Below, one piece after another: positions 8,889 to 17,559 of a stretch of 64,000 bases of DNA. The stretch comes from Micromonospora orduensis. Lineage in GTDB: Bacteria; Actinomycetota; Actinomycetes; Mycobacteriales; Micromonosporaceae. The first letter of the stretch is position 1. Each line of letters begins with the position of its first letter. The notes beneath the pieces are model-generated. The model saw nothing but the letters and a program-made list of their open reading frames with translations. It searched no databases and was not told where the DNA came from. The stretch covers positions 46,403 through 110,402 of the forward strand of contig NZ_VDFY01000154.1 in NCBI RefSeq assembly GCF_006228125.1, in the 5' to 3' direction. A program made the translations under genes and the position numbers.

Positions 8889-10172
8889 CTATTTCTGGTA
8901 GACATCGGGAACGTCGTCATGGTCCCGGTCGACCCGCTCGGCCTCGTAGATCTGCCGGTACACGCGATTACGCGCCCGCAAGATGATCATGGCGAGCGCG
9001 GCGGCGATCAGGGAGCCTGCCAGCACGGCGATCTTGACCCGGTCGTCGGCGTCGCTGTCGATACCGAAGGCGAGTTCGCCGATCAGCAACGAGACGGTGA
9101 AACCGATGCCGGCCAGCACGGCCAGCCCGGTCACGTCGATCCAGGCCAGCCCTGAGTCCAGCCGGGCCCGGGTGAATCGGGCGACGAGCCAGGTTGCCAG
9201 GAGGATGCCGATCGGCTTGCCGACGACCAGGCCGAGCATGATGCCCACAGCGATTGGGTCGGTGAGCGCCTGCGCCAGGCCGTCGAGCCCGCCGATGGCC
9301 ACTCCGGCGGACATCAGCGCGAACACCGGCACCGCGACGCCGGCGGAGATTGGCCGGAATCGGTGCTCGAAGTGCTCGGCCAGGCCCAGCCCTGGGCCGG
9401 TGCCCCTGGAGCGCAGCACCGGGACGGCGAAGGCGAGCAGCACCCCGGCGACGGTGGCGTGCACGCCGGAGGCGTGCACGAGCGCCCAGGTTGCGAACGC
9501 CAGCGGCAGGAGCAGCCACCATGAGCGCACCCGACGTTGCACCAGCAGCGCGAACAGGCCCAGCGGCACCGCCGCGGCCAGCAGCGGCAGCAGCGACAGG
9601 TGGGCGGTGTAGAAGACCGCGATGATGACGATCGCCAGCAGGTCGTCCACCACTGCCAGGGTCAGCAGGAAGGTGCGCAGCGCGGTCGGCAGATGCCGGC
9701 CGATCACCGCCAGTACGGCGAGGGCGAACGCGATGTCGGTGGCGGTCGGTACTGCCCAGCCCTTCAGTGCGCCACCTGAGTTCACCACCACGTACAGCAG
9801 AGCCGGCACGAGTACGCCGCCGATCGCGGCGGCGACCGGGACTGCGGCTCGGCGGGGATCACGCAGGTCGCCGGCGACGAACTCGCGTTTGAGTTCGAGG
9901 CCGGCAACGAAGAAGAAGATCGCCAATAGCCCGTCGGCCGCCCAGGTGGCAAGCGAGAGGTCAAGGTGCAGCGAGTGAGGCCCGATGGTAAGCGCCGTCA
10001 TCGCCTCGTAGCGGTGCGCCCACGGGGAGTTCGCCCAGATCAGCGCCACAGCGGCACCGATCAGCAGCAGCGCGCCGCCGATCGTCTCCTTGCGCAGCAC
10101 CTCGGCGATGCGACTCGCCTCGGCCCAGGAACCGCGGCCGAGGACACGAGGGGGTGACTGCGGGTTGGACAT
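8889..10172 (-). CDS. nhaA: Na+/H+ antiporter NhaA
   Basis: A 427-residue NhaA-type antiporter exchanging Na+ for protons at the cytoplasmic membrane. Family landmarks: [32 protein letters not shown] and the paired ion-binding aspartates in [17 protein letters not shown]. The C-terminus is charged. The ATG at 10172 follows GAAAGGT about 12 bases upstream; the frame is open further but without a better site. It sits upstream of the CBS gene. NhaA gives alkaline and salt tolerance in well-studied bacteria. Confidence 0.92.
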   Translation of the reverse strand: MSNPQSPPRVLGRGSWAEASRIAEVLRKETIGGALLLIGAAVALIWANSPWAHRYEAMTALTIGPHSLHLDLSLATWAADGLLAIFFFVAGLELKREFVAGDLRDPRRAAVPVAAAIGGVLVPALLYVVVNSGGALKGWAVPTATDIAFALAVLAVIGRHLPTALRTFLLTLAVVDDLLAIVIIAVFYTAHLSLLPLLAAAVPLGLFALLVQRRVRSWWLLLPLAFATWALVHASGVHATVAGVLLAFAVPVLRSRGTGPGLGLAEHFEHRFRPISAGVAVPVFALMSAGVAIGGLDGLAQALTDPIAVGIMLGLVVGKPIGILLATWLVARFTRARLDSGLAWIDVTGLAVLAGIGFTVSLLIGELAFGIDSDADDRVKIAVLAGSLIAAALAMIILRARNRVYRQIYEAERVDRDHDDVPDVYQK

Positions 10173-10407
10173 CACAAGCGAGCACCTTTCGGAAGACGGG
10201 TCGGAGCCATTGCCGACCAGACTTCCCGGCGCACCGGAACCCATCGTACCGGCAGCCACGGCCGGAACGTCCGCTGCCAGCTACGACCGGCGGTGCCCCT
10301 CTTCCCTGCGCCTCAGCATACGCAGGCACCGGTTCCCTGCACCCAGGACCACGGCCACCACGAAGGTTGGTGTGAAACCCCACGGAGACGGAGTCGGTGG
10401 CGCGCCG

Positions 10408-11019
<612 letters not shown>

Positions 11020-11020
<1 letters not shown>

Positions 11021-11205
11021 CAGGAGCCTTTCTTGCTGCACGGGTTGCGGGGCCGGTTGACCGGCGCCTCGTCGGAGGTCGCGGGCAGGCGTGGGTCGGG
11101 GCGGCTGTTGCGGTCGAGCTCGCGGTAGCGGCCGGCGGCACGCGGTGGGTTGACCAGGCTGCGGTGCGGCCTTCGCGCTCCACCGTGCTCCGGTTTGACT
11201 GTCAT
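11020..11205 (-). CDS. small basic protein between aquaporin and arsC
   Basis: A 61-residue, Arg/Pro-rich protein with no recognised domain and one Cys near its end (NPCSKKGS). Its ATG overlaps the aquaporin stop as ATGA, and its own TGA overlaps the arsC ATG as TGATG. Overlap at both ends is strong evidence that ribosomes pass through this frame, even if the peptide is only a coupling device. It has no hydrophobic segment. It could be a real ars accessory protein or a translated spacer; sequence alone cannot decide. Confidence 0.55.
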
Positions 11206-11945
11206 GCGCGGTGGTCCAGCGCCGGATCGCTGTCGGCGGGGACGACCACCTGGTCGGCGGCCTGCCCGGCGTCGGGGTAGAGCGCGGCCAGGAGACCAAC
11301 GCCGACGGCGAGTCCGACGAGCTGGGCGATGACGAACCCGGGAACCGAGGTGGGGGCGATGCCGGCGAAGGTGTCGGTGAACGCGCGGCCGATCGTCACG
11401 GCGGGGTTGGCGAACGAGGTCGACGAGGTGAACCAGTAGGCGGCGCCGATGTAAGCGCCGACGGCCGCGGGTGCGACCAGGGCGCGGCCAGAGCGGGCGA
11501 GGGCGAAGATCAGCAGGATCAGGCCGGCGGTGGCGACGACCTCACCGAGCCGCAGGTGCCCGGCGGCGCGGTCCTTGCCGGAGAAGTCGACGGCGGCGAG
11601 GTCGAACATCAGGTTCGCCAGCACCGACCCGGCGATCGCGCCCAGCACCTGCGCTGCGACGTATCCGCCGAGGTCGCGGGCGGTGAGGCCGGTGCCGGCG
11701 CGGCGGCCGAGGAACCAGTCGGCGGCGGACACGACGGGGTTGAAGTGCGCGCCGGAGACCGGCCCGAAGATCAGGATCAGCGCGGCGAGAGCGAAGGCGG
11801 TGGCGATCGAGTTCTGCAGCAGCTGCAGGCCGACGTCGGTCGGGGAGAGGGTGGCGGCCATGATGCCGGAGCCGACCACGGCGGTGACCAGCAGGGCGGT
11901 GCCGGTGAACTCGGACAGCAGGCGCCGCCACAGGGTGGGGGTCAT
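11202..11945 (-). CDS. aquaporin/aquaglyceroporin of the ars operon (AqpS-like)
   Basis: A 247-residue MIP-family channel with six hydrophobic segments and both NPA-type boxes: SGAHFNPVVS in the first half and SFANPAVTIGR in the second. The first box is the altered NPV form. In Sinorhizobium meliloti an aquaglyceroporin (AqpS) replaces ArsB and lets arsenite leave down its gradient; the operon position here suggests the same role. The ATG at 11945 follows GGGAGAG; an ATG at 11963 is the alternative. Its stop overlaps the next gene by four bases. Confidence 0.87.
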   Translation of the reverse strand: MTPTLWRRLLSEFTGTALLVTAVVGSGIMAATLSPTDVGLQLLQNSIATAFALAALILIFGPVSGAHFNPVVSAADWFLGRRAGTGLTARDLGGYVAAQVLGAIAGSVLANLMFDLAAVDFSGKDRAAGHLRLGEVVATAGLILLIFALARSGRALVAPAAVGAYIGAAYWFTSSTSFANPAVTIGRAFTDTFAGIAPTSVPGFVIAQLVGLAVGVGLLAALYPDAGQAADQVVVPADSDPALDHRA

Positions 11946-11996
11946 CGGTCTGTTCTCTCCCATGGTGTTGCTGTCCTGAAGGCTCGGGCAGGGTGG

Positions 11997-12659
11997 TTAT
12001 CGGGTGGTGTGCACGTGCAGATCGTCGAGGAGCCGGCGGACCCGGCGTTCGACCTCGTCGCGGATGGGCCGCACGCCGGTGGTGTCGAGGCCGGCGGGGT
12101 CGTCGAGGTCCCAGTTCTCGTAGCGGGTGCCGGGAAAGACCGGGCAGGCGTCACCGCAGCCCATGGTGACCACGACGTCGGCGGCGCGGACGACCTCGTC
12201 GGTCCAGGGCTTGGGGAACTCCTCGCCGATGTCGATGCCGCGTTCGGCCATGGCGGCGATGGCGGCGGGGTTGAGCTCGATGCCTGGTTCGCTGCCGCCG
12301 GACCAGGCGACGGCCCGGTCGCCGGCGAGGTGGGTGAAGAAGCCGAGGGCCATCTGGGAGCGGCCGGCGTTGTGGGTGCACAGGAACAGCACCACGGGGC
12401 GGCCGTCGCGGTGGTGGCCCTCGACGCGGGCCAGGGCCTGCAGGCGCTGACGGGCGAAGCGTTCGGCGAGCAGTGGCAGGTAGTGCGGGATGGTGCTGGC
12501 GGTAGCGAACTGGTCGTAGCTGGAATGCAGAAACGTCTCGATGGTCTCGGCGCCGTAGACGCCGGTGAACGCCTCGGCGAGGCGGATCGCCGCGGTGCGC
12601 AGGGCGACCTGCTGGTCGATGGACACCTGGTCGTAAGGGTGAGGGCTGGTGTCAGTCAT
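11997..12659 (-). CDS. arsC: arsenate reductase with N-terminal helical domain
   Basis: 220 residues. The first ~85 form a helical domain (RLAEAFTGVYGAETIETFLH and onward) like that seen in many actinobacterial ArsC proteins; the rest is a low-Mr phosphatase-type reductase with P-loop CTHNAGRS and [18 protein letters not shown]. It reduces arsenate to arsenite. Its start overlaps the end of the ArsR-fusion gene by 8 bases, and the aquaporin gene follows after 51 bases. With the shorter ArsC at 10613, this gives two paralogous reductases in one operon. Confidence 0.9.
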   Translation of the reverse strand: MTDTSPHPYDQVSIDQQVALRTAAIRLAEAFTGVYGAETIETFLHSSYDQFATASTIPHYLPLLAERFARQRLQALARVEGHHRDGRPVVLFLCTHNAGRSQMALGFFTHLAGDRAVAWSGGSEPGIELNPAAIAAMAERGIDIGEEFPKPWTDEVVRAADVVVTMGCGDACPVFPGTRYENWDLDDPAGLDTTGVRPIRDEVERRVRRLLDDLHVHTTR

Positions 12660-13347
12660 GACGGTCTCCGGGGGCGGTGGTGACGGCGTGGGCGACCCGG
12701 TCGACGCGGGCGGCGAGGTCGGCGAACGCGGCCTCGAACGCCTCGTCGGTGTCGACGCGGACCGGGTCGGGAACCGACCAGTGCAGGCGGGGGCGCACGG
12801 GCCCGGTGAGGTCTTCGTGGGCGTTGTCGCACACGGCGATGAGAAGGTCGTCGTCGCGGACGACGTCGGTGACGTGGGCGGTGGCGGTGGGGTCCAGGCG
12901 CAGCCCGTGCCGGCCGGCGACGGCCACCGCGCGGGGGTGCACCCGGGAGGCCGGATGCGTGCCGGCCGACGCTGCCGGGGCGTGGGTGCGCTCGTGCCAG
13001 AGCGCGGCGGCGAGCTGCGAGCGGGCGGAGTTGCGGGTGCAGACGAACACCACCCGGCCGACGCCGGTCAGCGGCGGCGGGGTCAGCGCGGCGAGGGCGT
13101 CCGGCCGCAGCCGCAAGTAGGTGCGGCGCTTGTCGCCCTCGGAGCGACCCTTGACCACCAGGCCGGCCTCGGTGAGGACCTTGACGTGGTGGGCGACGAG
13201 GTTGGTGGGCAGGTCCAGGGTATGGGCGATCTCGCCGGGGGACGCGTCGCCGAGGGTGAGCGCGTCCACGATCGCCAGCCGCGCCGGGTCGCCGAGCGCA
13301 GCGTGGATGCGCGCCCGCCCAGCCAAAGAATCACGCTCAATGTTCAT
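12652..13347 (-). CDS. ArsR-type regulator fused to low-Mr phosphatase domain
   Basis: 231 residues. Residues about 8-85 form an ArsR-like winged helix (RIHAALGDPARLAIVDALTLGD; DLPTNLVAHHVKVLTEAGLV). From about 95 a phosphatase/arsenate-reductase domain follows, with P-loop CTRNSARSQL. Such fusions are known in actinobacterial ars operons. No CVC metal pair is visible in the HTH part, so sensing may use other residues or the enzyme domain. The ATG at 13347 is favoured; in-frame starts further up would cover the palindrome TAGCTGAGCTA. It heads the arsC-aquaporin-arsC operon. Confidence 0.88.
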   Translation of the reverse strand: MNIERDSLAGRARIHAALGDPARLAIVDALTLGDASPGEIAHTLDLPTNLVAHHVKVLTEAGLVVKGRSEGDKRRTYLRLRPDALAALTPPPLTGVGRVVFVCTRNSARSQLAAALWHERTHAPAASAGTHPASRVHPRAVAVAGRHGLRLDPTATAHVTDVVRDDDLLIAVCDNAHEDLTGPVRPRLHWSVPDPVRVDTDEAFEAAFADLAARVDRVAHAVTTAPGDRHD

Positions 13348-13358
13348 TGACTCAACCA

Positions 13359-13369
13359 TAGCTGAGCTA
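13359..13369. promoter_or_regulatory. palindrome upstream of the ArsR fusion
   Basis: TAGCTGAGCTA is a perfect 5+1+5 palindrome 12 bases ahead of the ArsR-fusion start. It is a candidate operator for that regulator or for the ArsR encoded at 13490. The match is too short to be decisive. Confidence 0.35.
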
Positions 13370-13463
13370 ATTGGGGTTGGCAAAACGTCCCCGAGACGCG
13401 GCCGCCCGAGAGTCGGGTGCGCGGCATCGGCCGACCGGAGCGTTCCGAACTTCCCCGCCCGAA

Positions 13464-13486
13464 CCCGCCCGCCAAAGGCGGGCGGG
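13464..13486 (-). terminator. GC hairpin after arsR
   Basis: CCCGCCCGCC-AAA-GGCGGGCGGG is a perfect 10-bp stem with a 3-base loop, beginning four bases beyond the arsR stop on the minus strand. There is no U-tract, as usual for actinomycete terminators. It would separate arsR from the arsC operon. Confidence 0.6.
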
Positions 13487-13489
13487 TTG

Positions 13490-13864
13490 CTACGAGCCGG
13501 CGGGCTCGACGGCGAGCAGGGACGCCAACTGGCGAAGGACGCCGGGCCGGGCGCGGTAGTAGACCCAGGTGCCGCGCCGTTCGGCGTCGACCAGGCCGGC
13601 CTCGCGAAGCGTCCGGAGGTGGTGGGAGATCGTCGGACCGGTCAGGTCGAACGCCGGCGTGAGGTCGCAGACGCACGCCTCCCCGCCCTCGGCGGAGGCG
13701 ATCATCGACATCAGCTGCAGGCGCACCGGATCGCCGAGCGCCTTGAACGCCGCCGCGAGAGCAGCCGCCGCCTGCGCGGGCACCCGCCGCTGGGTCAACG
13801 GCGCGCAGCAGGAGGTCGCCGCGTTCAGGTCGATGGCCACGAGCGGCGCCGGCTGCTTAGACAT
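13490..13864 (-). CDS. arsR: ArsR/SmtB arsenite-responsive repressor
   Basis: 124 residues with a winged helix (KALGDPVRLQLMSMIA; DLTGPTISHHLRTLREAGLV). The motif ACVCDL (C64, C66) is the arsenite site at the DNA-recognition helix in the R773/pI258 ArsR type. A second Cys pair (C19, C20) near the N-terminus resembles the Cys15/Cys16 pair of Corynebacterium glutamicum ArsR, so two kinds of metal site may be combined. It is divergent from the arsN-like gene, with candidate operators in the 87 bases between, and is followed by a hairpin. Confidence 0.9.
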   Translation of the reverse strand: MSKQPAPLVAIDLNAATSCCAPLTQRRVPAQAAAALAAAFKALGDPVRLQLMSMIASAEGGEACVCDLTPAFDLTGPTISHHLRTLREAGLVDAERRGTWVYYRARPGVLRQLASLLAVEPAGS

Positions 13865-13887
13865 GCCTCTAGGTTGACAGGCTTCTA

Positions 13888-13915
13888 ATCAGCGTGCAAC
13901 TCTCTGATTTGACAG
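13888..13915. promoter_or_regulatory. candidate ArsR operator in the arsR-arsN intergenic region
   Basis: ATCAG (13888-13892) and CTGAT (13904-13908) form an inverted repeat with 11 bases between. The right half extends to CTGATTTGACAG (13904-13915). Nearly the same 12-mer, CTGATTCGACAG, recurs at 14527-14538 before the ArsO-like gene, which points to a shared regulator, most simply the adjacent ArsR. Confidence 0.55.
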
Positions 13916-13951
13916 GCGTCGAGACAGGCTGCGGTGAGGTGGAGGATCACG

Positions 13952-14485
13952 ATGACTGCCGGGACTGACCGCCCGACGACCTCGGTAGGCAGGGCGGGTG
14001 TCGCGATTCGACCCATGGCCGCGACGGACGCCGGCGACGTCCTGGCGATCTACCAGGCGGGTCTGGACGCAGGCAACGCCAGTTTCGAGACGACGGCGCC
14101 GGCCTGGGCGCACTTCGACGCCGCGCGGCTGCCCGCGCACCGCTTGGTGGCCGTGGCCGGCGGTGTCGTCGTCGGCTGGGTCGCGGCGTCGCCGACCTCC
14201 ACCCGGGCGGTCTACGCCGGGGTCATCGAACACTCCGTCTACGTGCACCCCGCCGCTCAGGGTCGCGGTGCCGGCCGGCTGCTGCTCGACGCGCTCGTCG
14301 CCTCCACCGAGGCCGCCGGGATCTGGACCATCCAGTCCGGCGTCTTCCCGGAGAACACCGCCAGCCTGGCCCTGCACGAGCGAGCCGGCTTCCGGGTCGT
14401 CGGCGTCCGCGAACGCGTCGGCCGCCACCACGGCCGGTGGCGCGACGTGGTCCTGATCGAGCGCCGCAGCCCCGCCATCGTCTGA
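13952..14485 (+). CDS. arsN: ArsN-like GNAT acetyltransferase
   Basis: 177 residues of the phosphinothricin/arsinothricin acetyltransferase type. Visible signatures are IRPMAATDAGDVLAIY, FETTAP, the acetyl-CoA loop QGRGAGRLLLDAL and the end VGRHHGRWRDVVLIER. ArsN1 enzymes N-acetylate the organoarsenical antibiotic arsinothricin and related phosphinothricin; the ars context favours that over general acetylation, though the substrate is inferred. The ATG follows GGAGG. It opens the plus-strand half of the arsenic island, divergent from arsR, with an operator-like repeat in its 5' region. Confidence 0.8.
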   Translation: MTAGTDRPTTSVGRAGVAIRPMAATDAGDVLAIYQAGLDAGNASFETTAPAWAHFDAARLPAHRLVAVAGGVVVGWVAASPTSTRAVYAGVIEHSVYVHPAAQGRGAGRLLLDALVASTEAAGIWTIQSGVFPENTASLALHERAGFRVVGVRERVGRHHGRWRDVVLIERRSPAIV

Positions 14486-14526
14486 CCCGTTCCTGGCCCC
14501 GGACACCCGGGGCCCCGTCCACCTAT

Positions 14527-14544
14527 CTGATTCGACAGTTATCA
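14527..14544. promoter_or_regulatory. second candidate ArsR operator, before the ArsO-like gene
   Basis: CTGATTCGACAG (14527-14538) repeats the motif seen at 13904 with one change. It is also part of the dyad TGAT-N9-ATCA (14528-14544). It lies 19 bases ahead of the ATG of the flavoprotein gene, giving the arsO-MFS pair its own ArsR-type control point. Confidence 0.5.
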
Positions 14545-14562
14545 ACACAGAGGAGATGCCTG

Positions 14563-15981
14563 ATGAGCGCCCTGGACACCCTTCCGGTCGTGGTGATCGG
14601 CGCCGGCCCCGTCGGTCTGGCCGCCGCCGCCCACCTACACGAGCGCGGCCTGCCCTTCCTCGTTCTCGAAGCCGGCGACACCGCCGGCGCGGCGGTGCGC
14701 CAGTGGGGCCACGTGCACATCTTCTCCCCGTGGCGGTACGACATCGACCCCGCCGCCCGGCGCCTCCTCGACGACGCCGGCTGGATCGCCCCCGACCTCG
14801 AGGCCCTGCCCACCGGCGCCGAACTGGCCACCGACTACCTCCAGCCATTGGCCGAGCTACCGGCGCTCAAGCCCCACCTGCGCTACGGCACCCGGGTCCA
14901 GGCCATCAGCCGGCTCGGCCTGGACCGGCTACGCACCACCGGCCGCGACACCACCCCGTTCCTCATCCGCCTCACCGACGGCCAGGAAGTGCTCGCCCGC
15001 GCGGTCATCGACGCCTCCGGCACCTGGCACACCCCCAACGTCCTCGGCGCCTCCGGCCTGCCCGCCCGCGGCGAGACCGACGCGACGGCGTACCTGGAGC
15101 ACGCCCTTCCCGACGTGCTCGGCGCCGACCGCGACCGGTTCGCCGGCCGCCACACCCTCGTCGTCGGCGCCGGCCACTCCGCCGCCAACACCCTGCTCTC
15201 CCTGGCAGACCTCGCCGCCGAGCACCCGGGCACCGAGGTGACCTGGGCGATCCGTACCACCTCACCGGCGCGCACCTACGGGGGCGGCGACGCCGACGCC
15301 CTTCCCGCCCGCGGGGCGCTGGGCTCCCGGCTGCGCGCCCACGTCGACGCCAGCCGGATCCGGTTGCTCACCGGCTTCTCCGTCCACGCCCTCACCCCCA
15401 CCGACGACCGCGTGACCGTCGTGGTGCGGCACGGTGACGGCAGCGAGGAATCGGTCACCGTGGACCGCATCGTCGCCGCCACCGGCTTCCGCCCCGACCA
15501 CACCATCGCCACCGAACTGCGCCTGGACCTCGACCCGGTCATGGGCGCCACCCGCGCCCTCGCCCCGCTCATCGACCCCAACGAGCACTCCTGCGGCACC
15601 GTGCCCCCGCACGGCGTCGACGAACTCGCCCACCCCGAGGTCGGCTACTACGCCGTCGGCATGAAGTCCTACGGCCGGGCGCCGACGTTCCTCATGGCCA
15701 CCGGCTACGAGCAGGTCCGCTCCGTCGTCGCCGCCCTCGCCGGCGACTGGACCGCCGCCCGCGACGTCCAGCTCGACCTACCCGAGACCGGGGTGTGCAA
15801 CAGCAACCCCGACGACTCCGCCACCGGCGACAGCTGCTGCGGACCCGCACCGGCCACCGAACCGACGGGACGCGGACTGGCCACCGGCATCACCGGCGGG
15901 CTGCTCACCGCGCCGCTGAACCTCGTCACCCTCGACGCCGCACCCGCCGACACGCAGGCCGGCGGCTGTTGCGGCAGCTGA
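14563..15981 (+). CDS. arsO: ArsO-like FAD/NAD(P)-binding flavoprotein
   Basis: 472 residues. An N-terminal FAD motif (VVIGAGPVGLAAAAHL), a central NAD(P) motif (LVVGAGHSAANTLL) and the ATGFRPD box mark a flavin-dependent monooxygenase/reductase. The C-terminal tail has Cys pairs (SCCGP and GGCCGS) that could bind arsenite or act as a redox relay. Such genes, called arsO, occur in Streptomyces ars clusters, but their reaction is poorly known. AGAGGAG precedes the ATG. Its stop overlaps the MFS gene start (TGATG), so the two are coupled. Confidence 0.82.
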   Translation: MSALDTLPVVVIGAGPVGLAAAAHLHERGLPFLVLEAGDTAGAAVRQWGHVHIFSPWRYDIDPAARRLLDDAGWIAPDLEALPTGAELATDYLQPLAELPALKPHLRYGTRVQAISRLGLDRLRTTGRDTTPFLIRLTDGQEVLARAVIDASGTWHTPNVLGASGLPARGETDATAYLEHALPDVLGADRDRFAGRHTLVVGAGHSAANTLLSLADLAAEHPGTEVTWAIRTTSPARTYGGGDADALPARGALGSRLRAHVDASRIRLLTGFSVHALTPTDDRVTVVVRHGDGSEESVTVDRIVAATGFRPDHTIATELRLDLDPVMGATRALAPLIDPNEHSCGTVPPHGVDELAHPEVGYYAVGMKSYGRAPTFLMATGYEQVRSVVAALAGDWTAARDVQLDLPETGVCNSNPDDSATGDSCCGPAPATEPTGRGLATGITGGLLTAPLNLVTLDAAPADTQAGGCCGS

Positions 15982-17258
15982 TGCCCACCACCACGACGGT
16001 GCCCGCCGACCCCACGGTCGGCGGGCACCACGGTTGGCGGATCCTCGCCGCCCTCGCCGTCACCTCCACCATCGGCTACGGCACCCTCTACTACGCCTAC
16101 CCGGTCCTGCTGACGCCGATGGCCACCAGCATCGGCGCGTCCACCACCGCCGTCACCGGCGCGCTCACCGCCTCCGTCCTCACCGGCGCCCTCATGGCCA
16201 TCCCCGTCGGCCGGTGGCTCGACCACCACGGCGGTCGCGCGCTCATGACCGCCGGCTCGATCACCGCCACCGCGCTGCTGATCGCCTGGTCCCAGGTGCA
16301 GACCATCGGCCAGCTCTACGCCGTCATGATCGGCATCGGCGCCTGCGGCGCGATGGTGCTCTATGAACCCGCCTTCGCCGTCATCGTCTCCTGGTTCACC
16401 CCCGACCGGCGCGCCACCGCCCTTCTTGCGGTCACGATCGTGGCCGGGTTCGCCAGCACCATCTTCATGCCGCTGACCGGCCTGCTGACCGAGCACTTCG
16501 GCTGGCGCGGCGCGCTGCTCGCCCTCGCCGCCGTCCACGGCGTGGTGACCATCCCGCTGCACGCGACGGCCGTCCGCCAGCCCCGACCGGCAGGTACAGC
16601 ACCAGCCGACCCGGTCCGACGCGCGCACCCCGGACGACGGTCGGTCGCTCACGCCGCGATGCGCGACATCCGCTTCTGGATCCTCACCGCGACCTTCACC
16701 GCCCACGGCCTCGCCACCAGCACCATGACCGTGCACCTCATCGGCTACCTGATCAGCCGCGGGCACCCCGCCACCTTCGCCGCCACCGCCACCGGCCTGC
16801 TCGGCGTCCTGTCCGTCACCGGCAGGCTCGTCCTCACCGCCGCCCGCCGACGCCTCCCCGTCACCACCATCGTGGGCGCCGTCTACGCCACCCAGGCCGC
16901 CGCCGTGTTCGCCATGCCCCTGCTCGCCGCCACCCGCACCGGCGCGATCATCAGCGTGATCGGCTTCGGACTCGGCTTCGGCATCACCAGCCTCGCCACC
17001 CCCGCCCTGCTCACCGACCGGTACGGCACCACCGCCTACGCCACCATCGCCGGACGCCTCGCCGCCCCCGTCACCATCGCCAAAGCCACCGGCCCCCTCG
17101 CCGCCGCCGCGCTTCTACACGCCAGCGCCGGCTACGCACCCCTGCTCGTCGGCCTCGCCACCTGCTGCGCGCTCGCCGCCATCGGCGTCACCACCCGAAC
17201 GAAGCTCTCCGCACCGAAGCCCTCCAACAGACACTCATCACGTACTGTGCGAATGTGA
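15981..17258 (+). CDS. MFS transporter of the arsenic island
   Basis: A 425-residue major facilitator with 12 hydrophobic segments and the loop motif PVGRWLDHHGGR between helices 2 and 3. It is translationally coupled to the ArsO-like gene (TGATG). By position it is a candidate exporter for an arsenical, perhaps the product of ArsO or ArsN, but no substrate can be read from sequence. It shows no likeness to ArsB or Acr3. It closes the plus-strand half of the island. Confidence 0.8.
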   Translation: MPTTTTVPADPTVGGHHGWRILAALAVTSTIGYGTLYYAYPVLLTPMATSIGASTTAVTGALTASVLTGALMAIPVGRWLDHHGGRALMTAGSITATALLIAWSQVQTIGQLYAVMIGIGACGAMVLYEPAFAVIVSWFTPDRRATALLAVTIVAGFASTIFMPLTGLLTEHFGWRGALLALAAVHGVVTIPLHATAVRQPRPAGTAPADPVRRAHPGRRSVAHAAMRDIRFWILTATFTAHGLATSTMTVHLIGYLISRGHPATFAATATGLLGVLSVTGRLVLTAARRRLPVTTIVGAVYATQAAAVFAMPLLAATRTGAIISVIGFGLGFGITSLATPALLTDRYGTTAYATIAGRLAAPVTIAKATGPLAAAALLHASAGYAPLLVGLATCCALAAIGVTTRTKLSAPKPSNRHSSRTVRM

Positions 17259-17299
17259 TCGTTCGGTCATGACACGACCTATCCGACCGAAGGAACATC

Positions 17300-17497
17300 G
17301 TCATCTGCTCGGCCGGTGACGGCCTCCACCAGGTGGGTAGCCGAGGTGACCTACCCTTGCCGGTGAATGCCCGGCAGGTGTGCCGCATCGAGCCCGGTCA
17401 ACCCGTGCTGCTCGCCGCCATCGTCACGCACGACCTGCTCGTCGTGCATCCCGTCAGCACCGTCGTACGCCTGCTCGCCGACCTCGAGGCCGCTCCG
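17300..17497 (+). pseudogene. AbrB/SpoVT-type DNA-binding protein remnant
   Basis: The reading frame here includes LPLPVNARQVCRIEPGQPVL followed by a run like VTHDLLVVHPVSTVVRLLADL, the second half of small actinobacterial AbrB-like proteins that often sit beside integrases. The usual N-terminal strand is absent or altered, and downstream the frame runs on into the antisense of glpK. It is therefore probably a broken gene. The rest of 17259-17559 shows nothing else I recognise. Confidence 0.4.
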
Positions 17498-17559
17498 ACG
17501 GCGGATCTCCCCGCCCCGACATCCAATATGTGCGTTAGGTCACGGTCAATACCTGAAGG

